Assembly (NCBI GenBank): GCA_937124585.1
Contig: CAKZKT010000112.1
Location: 1-40,241, forward strand
Source of the DNA: an uncultured Anaerolineae bacterium
Lineage (GTDB): Bacteria; Chloroflexota; Anaerolineae; CG2-30-64-16
Direction of reading: 5' to 3'
Length of the DNA stretch: 40,241 bases
Made by a program: the position numbers and the translations under genes. How positions within the stretch are numbered: position 1 is the stretch's first letter; each line of letters opens with the position of its first letter. The notes beneath the pieces are model-generated. The model did no database searches and was not told the DNA's origin. It saw nothing but the letters and a program-made list of their open reading frames with translations. Shown here piece after piece: positions 19,209-27,486 of the stretch.

Positions 19209-20096
19209 ATGGTGCATCAAACGCGGGTCTATTTTGGGCATCACAAGTGTGCCAGCCAGTATATCAAGCATATCTTGACTCAAAGTGTGCGTTTGATGGG
19301 CTGGTCTGCTCGCTCAATGCCAACCCCATTCGTGTTGCCGATGGACTATCATCTGCGTGAGCCATTTACGACACAGTTAGAGCAACAACGCACCATGCTT
19401 GCAGGCGGCGAATACGACTTCATATCTATCGAGAATGCCGATAACGAAGCACTGTCTATCTTGGACGCCAATCGCAACTATCGAGGGTTTCATGTCATTC
19501 GTGATCCGCGCGACATCGTGGTGTCCGGCTATTTCTCACACAGATATTCACATCCTGTCAGCGCCGATCGTTTGCCCTGGCAGTGGGCGCATCGGTTACG
19601 CCTCGAGTCGCTTCCCGATATCGAAGATGGCCTGTTGGCAGAAATCGAGTATTGTGCGACCTACTTCGAGCGCTTACGGGCATGGAACTATCATCATCCA
19701 CGGATATTAGAATGCCGCTATGAGGAGATGATTCGCGATCCATTACAGGCTTTCGGCCAGATATTTGCCTTCCTGGAGATTCCACTCGCACATCCCGGTG
19801 CTGTGCTTGCGGTTGGGATGGCCGGCGGGTGGCTCAGGCACAAACTGTGGGGAGTATGCATCCAACGATTTTCACGCTTCCCTGAACCACTGCTTCGTGT
19901 TATTTTGTGGCGTAACTCATTTCGCCGACGTTCGGGGGGACGGCGCGCTGGGAGTGAAGACACCAAACATCATTACCGCAAGGGTATAGCCGGCGACTGG
20001 CGGAATTACTTCAGCCCGTGCGTCAAGGACGCCTTCAAGGCCTGCTACCCGGATTTACTGATCACACTCGGCTATGAAGAGAACAATCTTTGGTGA
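19209..20096 (+). CDS. sulfotransferase
   Basis: 295 residues, starting two bases after the previous stop. The 5'-phosphosulfate-binding loop appears as FGHHKCASQYIKHIL (~9-23; Lys13 would hold the sulfate), and the 3'-phosphate motif as HVIRDPRDIVVSGYFS (~95-110) with Arg and Ser. These are the two PAPS-binding signatures of Sulfotransfer_1-type enzymes, which move sulfate from PAPS to hydroxyl or amino groups of sugars or small molecules. The family is clear despite low overall resemblance to characterised members. It is in line with the acyl-activating enzyme and a second, different sulfotransferase. Confidence 0.83.
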   Translation: MVHQTRVYFGHHKCASQYIKHILTQSVRLMGWSARSMPTPFVLPMDYHLREPFTTQLEQQRTMLAGGEYDFISIENADNEALSILDANRNYRGFHVIRDPRDIVVSGYFSHRYSHPVSADRLPWQWAHRLRLESLPDIEDGLLAEIEYCATYFERLRAWNYHHPRILECRYEEMIRDPLQAFGQIFAFLEIPLAHPGAVLAVGMAGGWLRHKLWGVCIQRFSRFPEPLLRVILWRNSFRRRSGGRRAGSEDTKHHYRKGIAGDWRNYFSPCVKDAFKACYPDLLITLGYEENNLW

Positions 20097-21003
20097 GGCG
20101 AAAAACCAACAACCCACGTATGCCATGAATAGACCTTACGTGCGCGCCTATCATTGGATGCAAAATCGTCTGGTGCAAAACCTGGGCGATTATCTTGGCG
20201 CGATCGTGCTAGAGGCATTGGGCTTTCGTGTGATTAGCTGTCATTCGCGGTCGGGCCTCGGCATCAATCCAGGACGTTGTTTGCTGCCCATTGGGTCTGT
20301 TTTGTGGGATCGCACATTCGAACGCATCTCGGTTCCGGTTGACGTCTGGGGATGTGGCTGGCGCGGTGAGCCGCTGCGCGCTGACCTGAAAGAGCGAATT
20401 TCTTTTCACGCAGTCCGCGGGCCAGAGACTGTGCACGGGCTGGGGCTGCCGCCGGACATACCGCAGGGCGATCCAGCATTGTTGCTGCCGCGCCTCATGC
20501 CCCAGAAACCCAGGTCCCATGGCAAAGCCATGGTCATCCCCCATTATTACAGGGTAAACTGCATGTCAGCCGCCCGACGATGTCGCGATACCGGCTGTGA
20601 TATGCTATTGTCCAGCAGAATCATCAGCAAACCCGTGCCTGGCGTACGACCGTCGCCCTGGGGGATGTGGGCTATGGCGAAAGCACGGCTTAAACTTGGA
20701 GTGCCGATCGTCACTGGCAGGCAAGCCATCAACGCCATTGCTGGCGCCGGTTTTGTGTTGACCGGGAGTCTACACGGCGCTATCCTGGCGCAGGCTTACA
20801 GTATTCCTTGGGCAGCTTACAATGATGGATATGTGGATCTGCCGGCAAAATGGCATGACTGGGCAGCCTACCTGCGAGTTCGTATTGATTTCGTCTCTGA
20901 TCTGGAGGCAGGGCTGGATTGGTGGCGTGCTCAAGGATCCAGTGGAAGGATCCAAGATTTGGATCCTCTATTGACTGCGTTTCCGTACCATGGAATGCAG
21001 TAG
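20074..21003 (+). CDS. polysaccharide pyruvyl transferase family protein
   Basis: 309 residues from ATG 20074 (23-base overlap with the sulfotransferase). The in-frame ATG 20125 may be the true start because similarity begins at MNRPYVRAYHW; neither has a clear ribosome-binding site. Family marks: QNLGDYLGAIVLEALGF near the start, HAVRGPETVHGLGLP in the middle, and the conserved FVLTGSLHGAILAQAYSIPW near residues 226-245. Proteins of this family (CsaB/WcaK type) add pyruvate ketals to sugars, though many members have other nucleotide-dependent roles. Near the 3' end a 9-bp perfect hairpin, AGGATCCAA/TTGGATCCT (20947-20967), lies 37 bases before the stop. Confidence 0.82.
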   Translation: MKRTIFGEAKNQQPTYAMNRPYVRAYHWMQNRLVQNLGDYLGAIVLEALGFRVISCHSRSGLGINPGRCLLPIGSVLWDRTFERISVPVDVWGCGWRGEPLRADLKERISFHAVRGPETVHGLGLPPDIPQGDPALLLPRLMPQKPRSHGKAMVIPHYYRVNCMSAARRCRDTGCDMLLSSRIISKPVPGVRPSPWGMWAMAKARLKLGVPIVTGRQAINAIAGAGFVLTGSLHGAILAQAYSIPWAAYNDGYVDLPAKWHDWAAYLRVRIDFVSDLEAGLDWWRAQGSSGRIQDLDPLLTAFPYHGMQ

Positions 21004-21035
21004 ATGATGAACAACCACGTAAAGAGGATGACACG

Positions 21036-21752
21036 ATGAGGTCCTTCGTTATCTTTGGCATGGAGCGCACCGGCAGTTCTCTGCTGCAATCATTGCTGAA
21101 TTCTCATCCGCAGATCTGCTGCGAAGGGGAGTTGTTTCGTGTAGGACGTTGGCGTCGCTATATGCACCCAATCGCACGCATCTGGCAGCATCATCCGCTG
21201 CCCTACCTTGCGTACCGCCAACTGCGCGCTCGATTGCTGACGCGCAAAATTGTGTACGGCTTCAAGCTGCACACCAAACTGCATTCCGAACAGGTAATGG
21301 ATCCAACCGGCTTTCTACACGCTGTTCAGCGTAAAGATTGGAAAATCATCCACTTGGAACGGGCTTCCCTTTTTGACCAGGTAATTTCCGCGATGGCCGC
21401 TGCGGAAACCCAGCGATATTTCGGCCACAATCGTGGGCCAGAACCGACACCGCAACTCACTCTTCCTGTTGATGAATTGCTTGCACACTTGGTTTCAGCC
21501 TCTAGCATTCGTCAGCGCCATCGTCAAATCCTGGCTGGCATTCCCCACATGCTGGTTGTCTACGAAGATGATCTGGCTGATAGTCATAACTGGCCTGCAA
21601 CTGTCGCCCGAATCAGTGAGTATCTCAACATTCCCGCACCCTCGACTGTAGAAACCCGTGTCACCAAACCGTGGGGACGTCCTTACAGTGAGTTGATCAT
21701 CAACTATAGCGAACTCGTTGAGTTGGCGCGGCAAAATGGATATGATGTTTAG
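21036..21752 (+). CDS. second sulfotransferase (Stf0-like)
   Basis: 238 residues from ATG 21036, chosen because GAGGA lies 7 bases upstream and the protein opens at once with the PAPS-binding segment FGMERTGSSLLQSLLNSHP (~7-25). EGELF follows (~31-35), as in Stf0/trehalose-sulfotransferase-like enzymes, and the 3'-phosphate-binding region is HLERASLFDQVISAM (~106-120). It differs from the sulfotransferase at 19209, so two separate positions or two substrates are probably sulfated. It overlaps the next gene by several bases. Confidence 0.8.
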   Translation: MRSFVIFGMERTGSSLLQSLLNSHPQICCEGELFRVGRWRRYMHPIARIWQHHPLPYLAYRQLRARLLTRKIVYGFKLHTKLHSEQVMDPTGFLHAVQRKDWKIIHLERASLFDQVISAMAAAETQRYFGHNRGPEPTPQLTLPVDELLAHLVSASSIRQRHRQILAGIPHMLVVYEDDLADSHNWPATVARISEYLNIPAPSTVETRVTKPWGRPYSELIINYSELVELARQNGYDV

Positions 21753-22755
21753 GGCAACTGAGCTAGACTGCCAGGTGTTGGTTCCTGCTGTCTGGCAACG
21801 TTCCGGTGAGTTGGACTATCTGCGTGTCTACAACCCAGCTATCGTCCGCTTCCGCAACCGGTTGCTCATGGCCTATCGGGTAGACTCGGGCCGCCGCACG
21901 ACCATGCAGCGGCGCATCGGCCTATGCGCGCTGGACGACCGGCTTAACGTGGTCTCAGGTTCGGTCGTGTCCCTTTCCGACACCATCCGGGGCGGCGACC
22001 CGCGCCACTACGACCCGCGCTTCCTGGTCTACCGCGACCAGCTCTTTGTTCACTACAATAACAACTTCATGACCCGGCCCAACCAGATTTACCTGGTCGA
22101 ACTCGACCCGGACACGCTGGAAGCCAGATCGCCGGCACGACCACTCCATCTGGACGGCCCGCGCCAGGAGATCGAAAAGAATTGGATGCTGTTTGATCAC
22201 GAAGGCGACCTGCTCGCCGTCTACCAGATCGCGCCGCACACGATCCTGCGCGTAGACCTGACGGGGCAGGGCGCGATTGCGTGCCGGCCGCTCCATGTGA
22301 CAGATTGGGATGTGTCCGCCTATGCCGACCGTTTCGGAGCGCCCTGTGGCGGCGCGCCGCCCGTGCGCCAGGGAGACGCGTATGTATCGTTCTTTCACTC
22401 GCGCTACCCCGTCAGCCCGCTGCATTGGGCGTTGCGTTTCTGGCCGGTGAAACCAGGCACAGTGCTGCCGCGTTACGTGGCGGCGGTCGAACGACGGCTG
22501 CGTCGCCCCTTCGCCCAGGTGCGCTACGTGGCGGGCGCGTATGCCTTCGAGGCTGCGCCGCCCTTCCGCCCGCGCTGGATCACGCCGGAGCCGGTGCTGC
22601 GCCCGGAAGATGAGCCGCCTTACCGCCACCGCCACCGGGCCAACCCTTCCGCCGACGGCATCGTCTACCCGTGCGGGGCCATCCTGGAAGACGACGGACG
22701 CTGGCTGGTCTCCTACGGCGTGAACGACGAACACTGCTGTTTGCGCCACGTGTGA
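21736..22755 (+). CDS. glycosidase-like five-bladed propeller protein (GH43/GH130-like)
   Basis: About 339 residues from ATG 21736; TTG 21718 and ATG 21742/21745 are also possible, all overlapping the upstream stop. Repeated blade patterns are visible: NPAIVRFRNRLLMAYRVD (~26-43), DPRFLVYRDQLFVHYNN (~88-104) and EKNWMLFDHEGDLLAVYQI (~143-161), then a CGGAPPVRQGDAYVSFFHSR segment. This is the pattern of the GH32/43/130 propeller superfamily, where acidic residues at blade starts serve hydrolysis or phosphorolysis of beta-mannosides; I cannot assign catalytic residues safely. Its place after sulfotransferase and pyruvyl transferase genes suggests work on the same carbohydrate. Confidence 0.6.
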   Translation: MDMMFRATELDCQVLVPAVWQRSGELDYLRVYNPAIVRFRNRLLMAYRVDSGRRTTMQRRIGLCALDDRLNVVSGSVVSLSDTIRGGDPRHYDPRFLVYRDQLFVHYNNNFMTRPNQIYLVELDPDTLEARSPARPLHLDGPRQEIEKNWMLFDHEGDLLAVYQIAPHTILRVDLTGQGAIACRPLHVTDWDVSAYADRFGAPCGGAPPVRQGDAYVSFFHSRYPVSPLHWALRFWPVKPGTVLPRYVAAVERRLRRPFAQVRYVAGAYAFEAAPPFRPRWITPEPVLRPEDEPPYRHRHRANPSADGIVYPCGAILEDDGRWLVSYGVNDEHCCLRHV

Positions 22756-22820
22756 CTGGGCGGGGTTGACGGCGCGTACCTGGCGCATCCGGGCGAAAAT
22801 CCGCCAGAAACGACTGCCTG

Positions 22821-22870
22821 TGTTATAATCCCCTCACACTGAAGCGGCGTTCAGCCCAGGAGAGGCAACC
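22821..22870 (+). promoter_or_regulatory. extended -10 promoter and leader hairpin before second AAA-like ATPase
   Basis: TGTTATAAT (22821-22829) is an extended -10 element. A 5-bp hairpin CTGAA/TTCAG (22839-22843, 22850-22854) and CAGGAG follow before ATG 22871. Element order and spacing copy those before 10892 (44 versus 47 bases from the -10 to the ATG). The leader now drives a truncated 23-codon frame plus the ATPase gene starting at 22946. Confidence 0.6.
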
Positions 22871-22942
22871 ATGCGCTTCTTCACCACCGACGGGCCGGCC
22901 AACGGTGCGGGTCACTGGGGGACTAACAGGAGCAGGAGGTAG
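22871..22942 (+). pseudogene. 23-codon remnant of an AAA-like ATPase start, possible leader ORF
   Basis: ATG 22871 opens MRFFTTDGPANGAGHWGTNR and stops at TAG 22940-22942. Its beginning matches the start of the ATPase at 10892 (MRFFNTEGPVNCADHY) at protein and DNA level, including the CAGGAG site and the leader. The real ATPase start (GTG 22946) follows three bases after its stop, and that gene's ribosome-binding site AGGAGG (22934-22939) lies inside it. It is either debris of an earlier copy or a short upstream frame that couples translation. Confidence 0.6.
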
Positions 22943-22945
22943 ACC

Positions 22946-24151
22946 GTGCGCGAGTTCAATACCTTCGGCCCGGTCAATCCGACCGAGCATTACCATGTCA
23001 ACCGCGTGGCGGTGAAGGCCGATCTGCGCGCCCGCATTGACAAAGGGCGCTATCTCACCCTGAACGCGGCGCGGCAGACGGGCAAGACGACCCTTTTTCG
23101 AGAGGTGGTGGCGGAGCTGGAGGCCGGCGGCGCCTATTTCGCGATCCTGCTCGATTTCAGCGCGCTGCGGGGCTTCAGCGGTGCGCGGCTGTATGAACGC
23201 CTGGCGGTGGATCTGGCCGTGCAGGCCGGCAGGCTGGGCGTGCCCGCGCCCGCGCCCCTGCGCGACCACGGCGATTTCCTCGATTGGCTGCGCCTGTGCG
23301 TGCGTCAGCGCGGCCAGCGCGGGGTGTTAATCATTGACGAGTTCGACGCGGTGCAAGAGGAGGCGCTGACCAACCTGCTCTCGCTGCTGCGCGCCATGTA
23401 CCTCGCCCGTTACGACCCCCTCTATCCGGCGCTCCACAGCGTGATCCTGGTGGGGGTGCGCGACATCCCCTCCCTGTTGCACGGCACGCAGTCCCCCTTC
23501 AACATCGCTGACAGCTTCGTCGTGCCCTACTTCACCGCTGCCGAGGTTGCTGATCTGCTCGGCCAACATACGGTCGAGACCGGCCAGCCCTTTGCCGCCG
23601 ATGTCGTTGCGGCGATCACCCGCGAAACCGAGGGGCAGCTCTTCCTGGTCAACCGCCTGGGCCAACTGTTGACCACTGAGATTGTACCGGGGCGCGACCG
23701 GGCGATCACCAACCGCGATCTCGCCTATGCCCTTTCGCTGCTGCTTTCGGAGAACAACACCCATTTCGCCTCGATCCTTTCCAAGGCGACGCCGCACCGC
23801 TCAGTGTTGTTGCCGATGCTGCTTTATGGCGAGCAAACGAGCGATTTTTTGGCGCCGACGACCCAGGATTTGTTGATGTATGGCGTGCTGCGCGCCGTGG
23901 AAGACGCCCAGCACCTCCGCTTTGCGCGCATCGCCTGCCCCATCTACCGCAAACTTCTGTTGATGCGGCTGGCCCGGCCCGAGCTGGACCCGCCGGTGAA
24001 CGGCAGCGTCGCCAACCGCTACCTGACGGGCGGCGTGCTCGACTTCGATGAGCATCTCGCCGCCAATCCGCTGTTGGCCGAGCACGGGCCGGTCTTCGAG
24101 CAGACCGTCGCGGGAAAAGCGGTGCGCACTTATCTGGTGGCGGCGGCGTAG
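22946..24151 (+). CDS. AAA-like ATPase, nuclease domain absent
   Basis: 401 residues; GTG start with AGGAGG 6 bases upstream. Similar to the protein at 10892 through the ATPase part: MREFNTFGPVNPTEHYHVNR at the start, Walker A AARQTGKTT (~46-54), Walker B VLIIDEFDAV (~127-136), SVILVGVRDIPSL (~168), then a winged-helix-like region. It ends about 40 residues after that and lacks the PD-(D/E)XK domain, so it is a short form or a natural truncation. It abuts the HprK-like gene with no gap. Function unknown; it may have been inserted into the biosynthetic cluster, as suggested by its own promoter and leader. Confidence 0.85.
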   Translation: MREFNTFGPVNPTEHYHVNRVAVKADLRARIDKGRYLTLNAARQTGKTTLFREVVAELEAGGAYFAILLDFSALRGFSGARLYERLAVDLAVQAGRLGVPAPAPLRDHGDFLDWLRLCVRQRGQRGVLIIDEFDAVQEEALTNLLSLLRAMYLARYDPLYPALHSVILVGVRDIPSLLHGTQSPFNIADSFVVPYFTAAEVADLLGQHTVETGQPFAADVVAAITRETEGQLFLVNRLGQLLTTEIVPGRDRAITNRDLAYALSLLLSENNTHFASILSKATPHRSVLLPMLLYGEQTSDFLAPTTQDLLMYGVLRAVEDAQHLRFARIACPIYRKLLLMRLARPELDPPVNGSVANRYLTGGVLDFDEHLAANPLLAEHGPVFEQTVAGKAVRTYLVAAA

Positions 24152-25267
24152 ATGCGCCAGGAACACGACCTTGCTGTCTACCTCGATGGCTGCGCCGGCG
24201 CTTTTGCCCAGGCGGAGCGTGCGCAAGAGCCGATGCACGAACACCTGCTTCAGATCGCCGGCATGACCATCCGCCTGCGCATCGCCGGCGCGGCCCTGGC
24301 TGAGGCCGCCCTGCCCGCGCTGGCGCACCTGCTGGACGGACGGGGGGACGGGCGAGGGGACGGGCGAGGGGACCTCGCCCCTACGGCGGCCGCCATCACC
24401 CTGCACCTGTGGGACGCCGCGGCGACCGGCGTTTGGCCGCCGCGGCCGCCCTTCACAGCGGACGACTACCGCCGCTACGGCCAGCGGGCGGTTGCGCATG
24501 ACGGCGTCCGCTCGCTGATGCACGCGCCCACCTCCGGCCAGCTCTTCGCCTATGACCGAGCCAGCCGCCAGGGCTATTTCTGGGTTGAGGACGCGGGCCA
24601 GCTCTCCATCTACGAGCGGGCCGCGCCCGCGCAAACGCTGTTTCACTGGGCGCTGGGCGAGTTCGGCTGGCAGATCGTCCACGCCGCGGCGGTGGGGAAC
24701 GAGAGCGGCGGCGTGCTGCTGATCGGCTCGACCGGCGCGGGCAAGTCCACCACCGCGCTGAGCTGCCTGGCCCAGGACGGACTGCGCTTCCTCAGCGACG
24801 ACAAGTGCCTGGTGCGGCTGGAACCGCAGCCCCAAGCCTTCGCCCTCTTCAGCTCGGCCAAGATCAAGGGGGACATGCTGCCCCGGCTGCCCCATTTCCG
24901 GCCGCTGCTGGCCGGGTGGGACGACAACTACAAGGCGGCGAAGGGGCTGGTCTTCCTGCATCCCACCTACGCCGAGCACATGGTGACGAGCTTCCCGGTC
25001 AAGGCGCTGCTGCTGCCCAAGGTGACGCATCAAACGCAGGCGGCGATTTATCCCGCCCCGTCCGCCGAGGTCTTCTGCCACTTGGGGCCGAGCACCGTCA
25101 TCTGGCTGCCCGGCGCAGAGGCGGACAACTATCGTTTCGTCGCGGAGATGGCCCGGCGGCTGCCCTGCTACCGCATCGAGCTGGCGGGCGATCTCCAGGC
25201 CAATATGGATGCCATCCGCCACTGGTTGGAGGAGACATGGGGAGCGAAAAGTCAACCATTAGCGTGA
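24152..25267 (+). CDS. HPr-kinase-like protein (HprK-related kinase A type)
   Basis: 371 residues from ATG 24152, which directly follows the previous stop; ATG 24233 is an alternative start. The P-loop GSTGAGKST (~192-200) preceded by IVHAAAVGNESGGVLLIG, then LSDDKCLVRLEP (~212-223), match the HprK C-terminal kinase fold as found in HprK-related proteins that accompany PqqD-like proteins. No phosphotransferase-system genes are near, so the target is unlikely to be HPr. Related kinases phosphorylate lasso peptides in some clusters. A 16-residue Gly-Arg-Asp repeat (24338-24385) interrupts the N-terminal part. The 3' end overlaps the next gene by 31 bases. Confidence 0.82.
   Translation: MRQEHDLAVYLDGCAGAFAQAERAQEPMHEHLLQIAGMTIRLRIAGAALAEAALPALAHLLDGRGDGRGDGRGDLAPTAAAITLHLWDAAATGVWPPRPPFTADDYRRYGQRAVAHDGVRSLMHAPTSGQLFAYDRASRQGYFWVEDAGQLSIYERAAPAQTLFHWALGEFGWQIVHAAAVGNESGGVLLIGSTGAGKSTTALSCLAQDGLRFLSDDKCLVRLEPQPQAFALFSSAKIKGDMLPRLPHFRPLLAGWDDNYKAAKGLVFLHPTYAEHMVTSFPVKALLLPKVTHQTQAAIYPAPSAEVFCHLGPSTVIWLPGAEADNYRFVAEMARRLPCYRIELAGDLQANMDAIRHWLEETWGAKSQPLA
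24338..24385 (+). repeat. in-frame GC-rich repeat with hairpin in the HprK-like gene
   Basis: Three GACGGGCGAGGG-like units end in a perfect 8-bp hairpin GGGCGAGG/CCTCGCCC (24362-24369 and 24373-24380, loop GGA). It encodes GRGDGRGDGRGDLAPT in the N-terminal domain. The hairpin core matches the intergenic hairpin at 36421-36453. Confidence 0.7.
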
Positions 25268-25935
25268 TCATCCCGGTCTACAACGGCGAGCGCTTCCTGG
25301 CCGAGGCGATCCAGAGCGTGCTGGCGCAGACCTTGCCGCCGGATGAGATCATCGTGGTGGATGACGGCTCGACCGATAGCACGGCACAGGTTGTGGCCGG
25401 GCTGTCGAGGACGGCGCTCGCGCCGATTCGTTATGTTTACCAGGCAAATCGGGGGCCTTCCGCGGCGCGAAATCAGGGTCTGCGGCTGGCGCAGGGCGAT
25501 GTGATCGCCTTTCTCGACGCCGATGACTGCTGGCCCGAACACAAATTGGCCGTGCAAATGGCTCATCTGGCCGCTTCGCCCGCAGCCGGGATGGCCTGGG
25601 GCATGGTGCAAATGTGCGAGATCGCCGACGGACATATGAAGCCAATTGCAGTACCACCGTGTTATGGGCCGAACGTGGGCAGCCTCCTGTTGCGCCGATC
25701 GGCATTTGAGATCGTTGGCCTGTACGACGAATCTTTACGCCTTGGCGAGGATCTCGAATGGCTCGCGCGTGCCCAGGAGCGTCAGCTGCCGTATGTGAGG
25801 CATTCCGATGTGGTTTTGTGGTATCGCTATCACGGAGGCAATGTATGGTTGGGGCAACCCAATCCTGAGCGCTCGGTCCTTCTCGTCGCCAGGAAACTGG
25901 TGGAGCGCCGACGTCAATCGGCGGCTGCGCGTTGA
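25237..25935 (+). CDS. GT2 family glycosyltransferase (first of two)
   Basis: 232 residues from ATG 25237, inside the end of the HprK-like gene, with GGAGGAGA just upstream. The N-terminal GT-A fold reads ISVIIPVYNGERFLAEAIQS, IIVVDDGSTDST (~36-47) and the metal-binding FLDADDCW (~92-99), as in inverting family-2 transferases using nucleotide-sugars. No C-terminal membrane helices, so it acts in the cytosol or at the inner membrane face. It pairs with a second GT2 gene 25 bases downstream. The sugar and acceptor are unknown. Confidence 0.92.
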   Translation: MGSEKSTISVIIPVYNGERFLAEAIQSVLAQTLPPDEIIVVDDGSTDSTAQVVAGLSRTALAPIRYVYQANRGPSAARNQGLRLAQGDVIAFLDADDCWPEHKLAVQMAHLAASPAAGMAWGMVQMCEIADGHMKPIAVPPCYGPNVGSLLLRRSAFEIVGLYDESLRLGEDLEWLARAQERQLPYVRHSDVVLWYRYHGGNVWLGQPNPERSVLLVARKLVERRRQSAAAR

Positions 25936-25960
25936 CCAGGTGCGGAATTCGTGAGGTGGC

Positions 25961-26662
25961 ATGGAGGAGAGCCAGCTTCATAGGTGTTCAGACGTCAGCG
26001 TCATTGTCGTGGTCAGGAACGGCGCGCGCTTTCTGGCGCAGGCGCTGGACAGCATCTTCCGACAAACCTGTCCTCCCGCCCAGGTGATCGTAGTAGATGG
26101 CCAATCCGACGACGGCACAGATTGCATCGCGCGATCCTGGCCAGACGTGCTGTATGTGGAACAGGAGATGCTCGGCCTGGCCCGGGCGCGCAATCTGGGG
26201 CTCCAGCACGCGCACGGGGAATTCATCGCGTTCCTCGATCACGATGATCTGTGGATGCCGGACAAATTATGCATTCAAATCGGCTTCATGCGCGGCCATC
26301 CAGAGATCGCCTACACCACCACCTGTTTCGAGTGGTTCGTAGACTTGGAGCACAAGACCACCATTGACCCTCAAGATCATCGTCTTTCGACGCCGCAGAC
26401 TGCCCCTACCCCCAGCGCCCTAGTCGCCCGCCGCACGGCGTTTGCGCAGAACGGTCTGTTTGACCAGGAACTGACGATCGCTTGCGATTCGGAGTGGTTT
26501 GCCCGCGCGCGACGACGCGGGATCGCCAATAAAACGATCCCCCATATCCTGCTCCGCAAGCGCCTGCACGATGCGAATCTCTCGGCGCATGCGGCGCGAT
26601 ACCGGAGCGAATGGTTGCGCGTTTTGCATGCGTTGCCCAAAGGCGAGGCCATGCAGCCATGA
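25961..26662 (+). CDS. GT2 family glycosyltransferase (second)
   Basis: 233 residues. VSVIVVVRNGARFLAQALDS (~10-29), VIVVDGQSDDGT (~43-54) and FLDHDDLW (~90-97, in place of DXD) define the GT-A fold. Probably a paralogue of the preceding gene by ancient duplication. The 3' end overlaps the epimerase start by four bases (ATGA), so the two are coupled. Confidence 0.92.
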   Translation: MEESQLHRCSDVSVIVVVRNGARFLAQALDSIFRQTCPPAQVIVVDGQSDDGTDCIARSWPDVLYVEQEMLGLARARNLGLQHAHGEFIAFLDHDDLWMPDKLCIQIGFMRGHPEIAYTTTCFEWFVDLEHKTTIDPQDHRLSTPQTAPTPSALVARRTAFAQNGLFDQELTIACDSEWFARARRRGIANKTIPHILLRKRLHDANLSAHAARYRSEWLRVLHALPKGEAMQP

Positions 26663-27486
26663 GCGGAACTCCGGCACGGCATGTGCTCATCACCGGCGCG
26701 CTCGGTGAATTAGGAACCATCTTGATCCGGGCGCTGACAGATCATCCCCGCTATCAGCTGATCTTAACGGACCGGCGCACACCGGTCGGGCTACTTCCGC
26801 AGCCGTTTGTCCGCGCCGAGATCACGGATTTGGCCGCTATCCGCCCGCTGTTTGCCGGCGTGGATACGGTGGTGCATCTTGCGGCAGAGATGGGCGATGT
26901 GCCATGGGAGGCGCTCTGCGCCAGCAATATCACCGGCACATACAACGTGCTGCTGGCCGCCAGCGAAGCCGGTTGCCGTCGGGTTGTGTTCGCCAGCAGC
27001 AGCCATGTGATCCTGGGCGGTTGGGCCGGCGCGCCCCTCGACAGCCATGCGCCGGTGTGTCCCAGTACTCTGTACGGCGCCAGCAAGGCTGGCGGCGAGG
27101 CCCTGGCCGGCTATTTTGCCCAGCGGCGTGGCCTTTCGGTCATCTGCCTGCGACTCGGCTGGGTGACGCCATATGATCACCCACGGCTGACGCCGGCCAG
27201 CTCCGCCCTCGATCTGGTGATTACGCCGGGAGATTTCGTGCGTCTGATCGTCGCCAGCATCGAAGCGCGCGATGAGCTGCGTTTCGGCATCTTCGCCGGC
27301 CTCTCCGATAACAAGCGGAAACGGCTTGCCATTGATGAAACCCGCGACGTGCTGGGCTATGTGCCGCAGGACGACGCGTTTGCACTGGCATGGCGCAACT
27401 ACAGGGGCATGCTGCGGCGTTTCCTGGGCAAAGTGCGTCGCGTTGTGAGCCGGAGATGGGGAAGTAGAAACACCGATGTCGGATAG
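26659..27486 (+). CDS. NAD-dependent epimerase/dehydratase (extended SDR)
   Basis: 275 residues from ATG 26659 (ATGA overlap). The cofactor loop is ITGALGELG (GxxGxxG, ~11-19). The active site has Ser in FASSSHVILGG (~112-122) and Tyr139/Lys143 in YGASK. The AEITDLAAI segment is the usual place for the second NAD contact. Members of this family epimerise or dehydrate nucleotide-sugars, or oxidise uronates (the short length and the STLYGASKAGGE pattern resemble uronate dehydrogenase-like members). It probably provides a sugar for the two GT2 enzymes; the substrate is inferred. Confidence 0.87.
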   Translation: MSGTPARHVLITGALGELGTILIRALTDHPRYQLILTDRRTPVGLLPQPFVRAEITDLAAIRPLFAGVDTVVHLAAEMGDVPWEALCASNITGTYNVLLAASEAGCRRVVFASSSHVILGGWAGAPLDSHAPVCPSTLYGASKAGGEALAGYFAQRRGLSVICLRLGWVTPYDHPRLTPASSALDLVITPGDFVRLIVASIEARDELRFGIFAGLSDNKRKRLAIDETRDVLGYVPQDDAFALAWRNYRGMLRRFLGKVRRVVSRRWGSRNTDVG

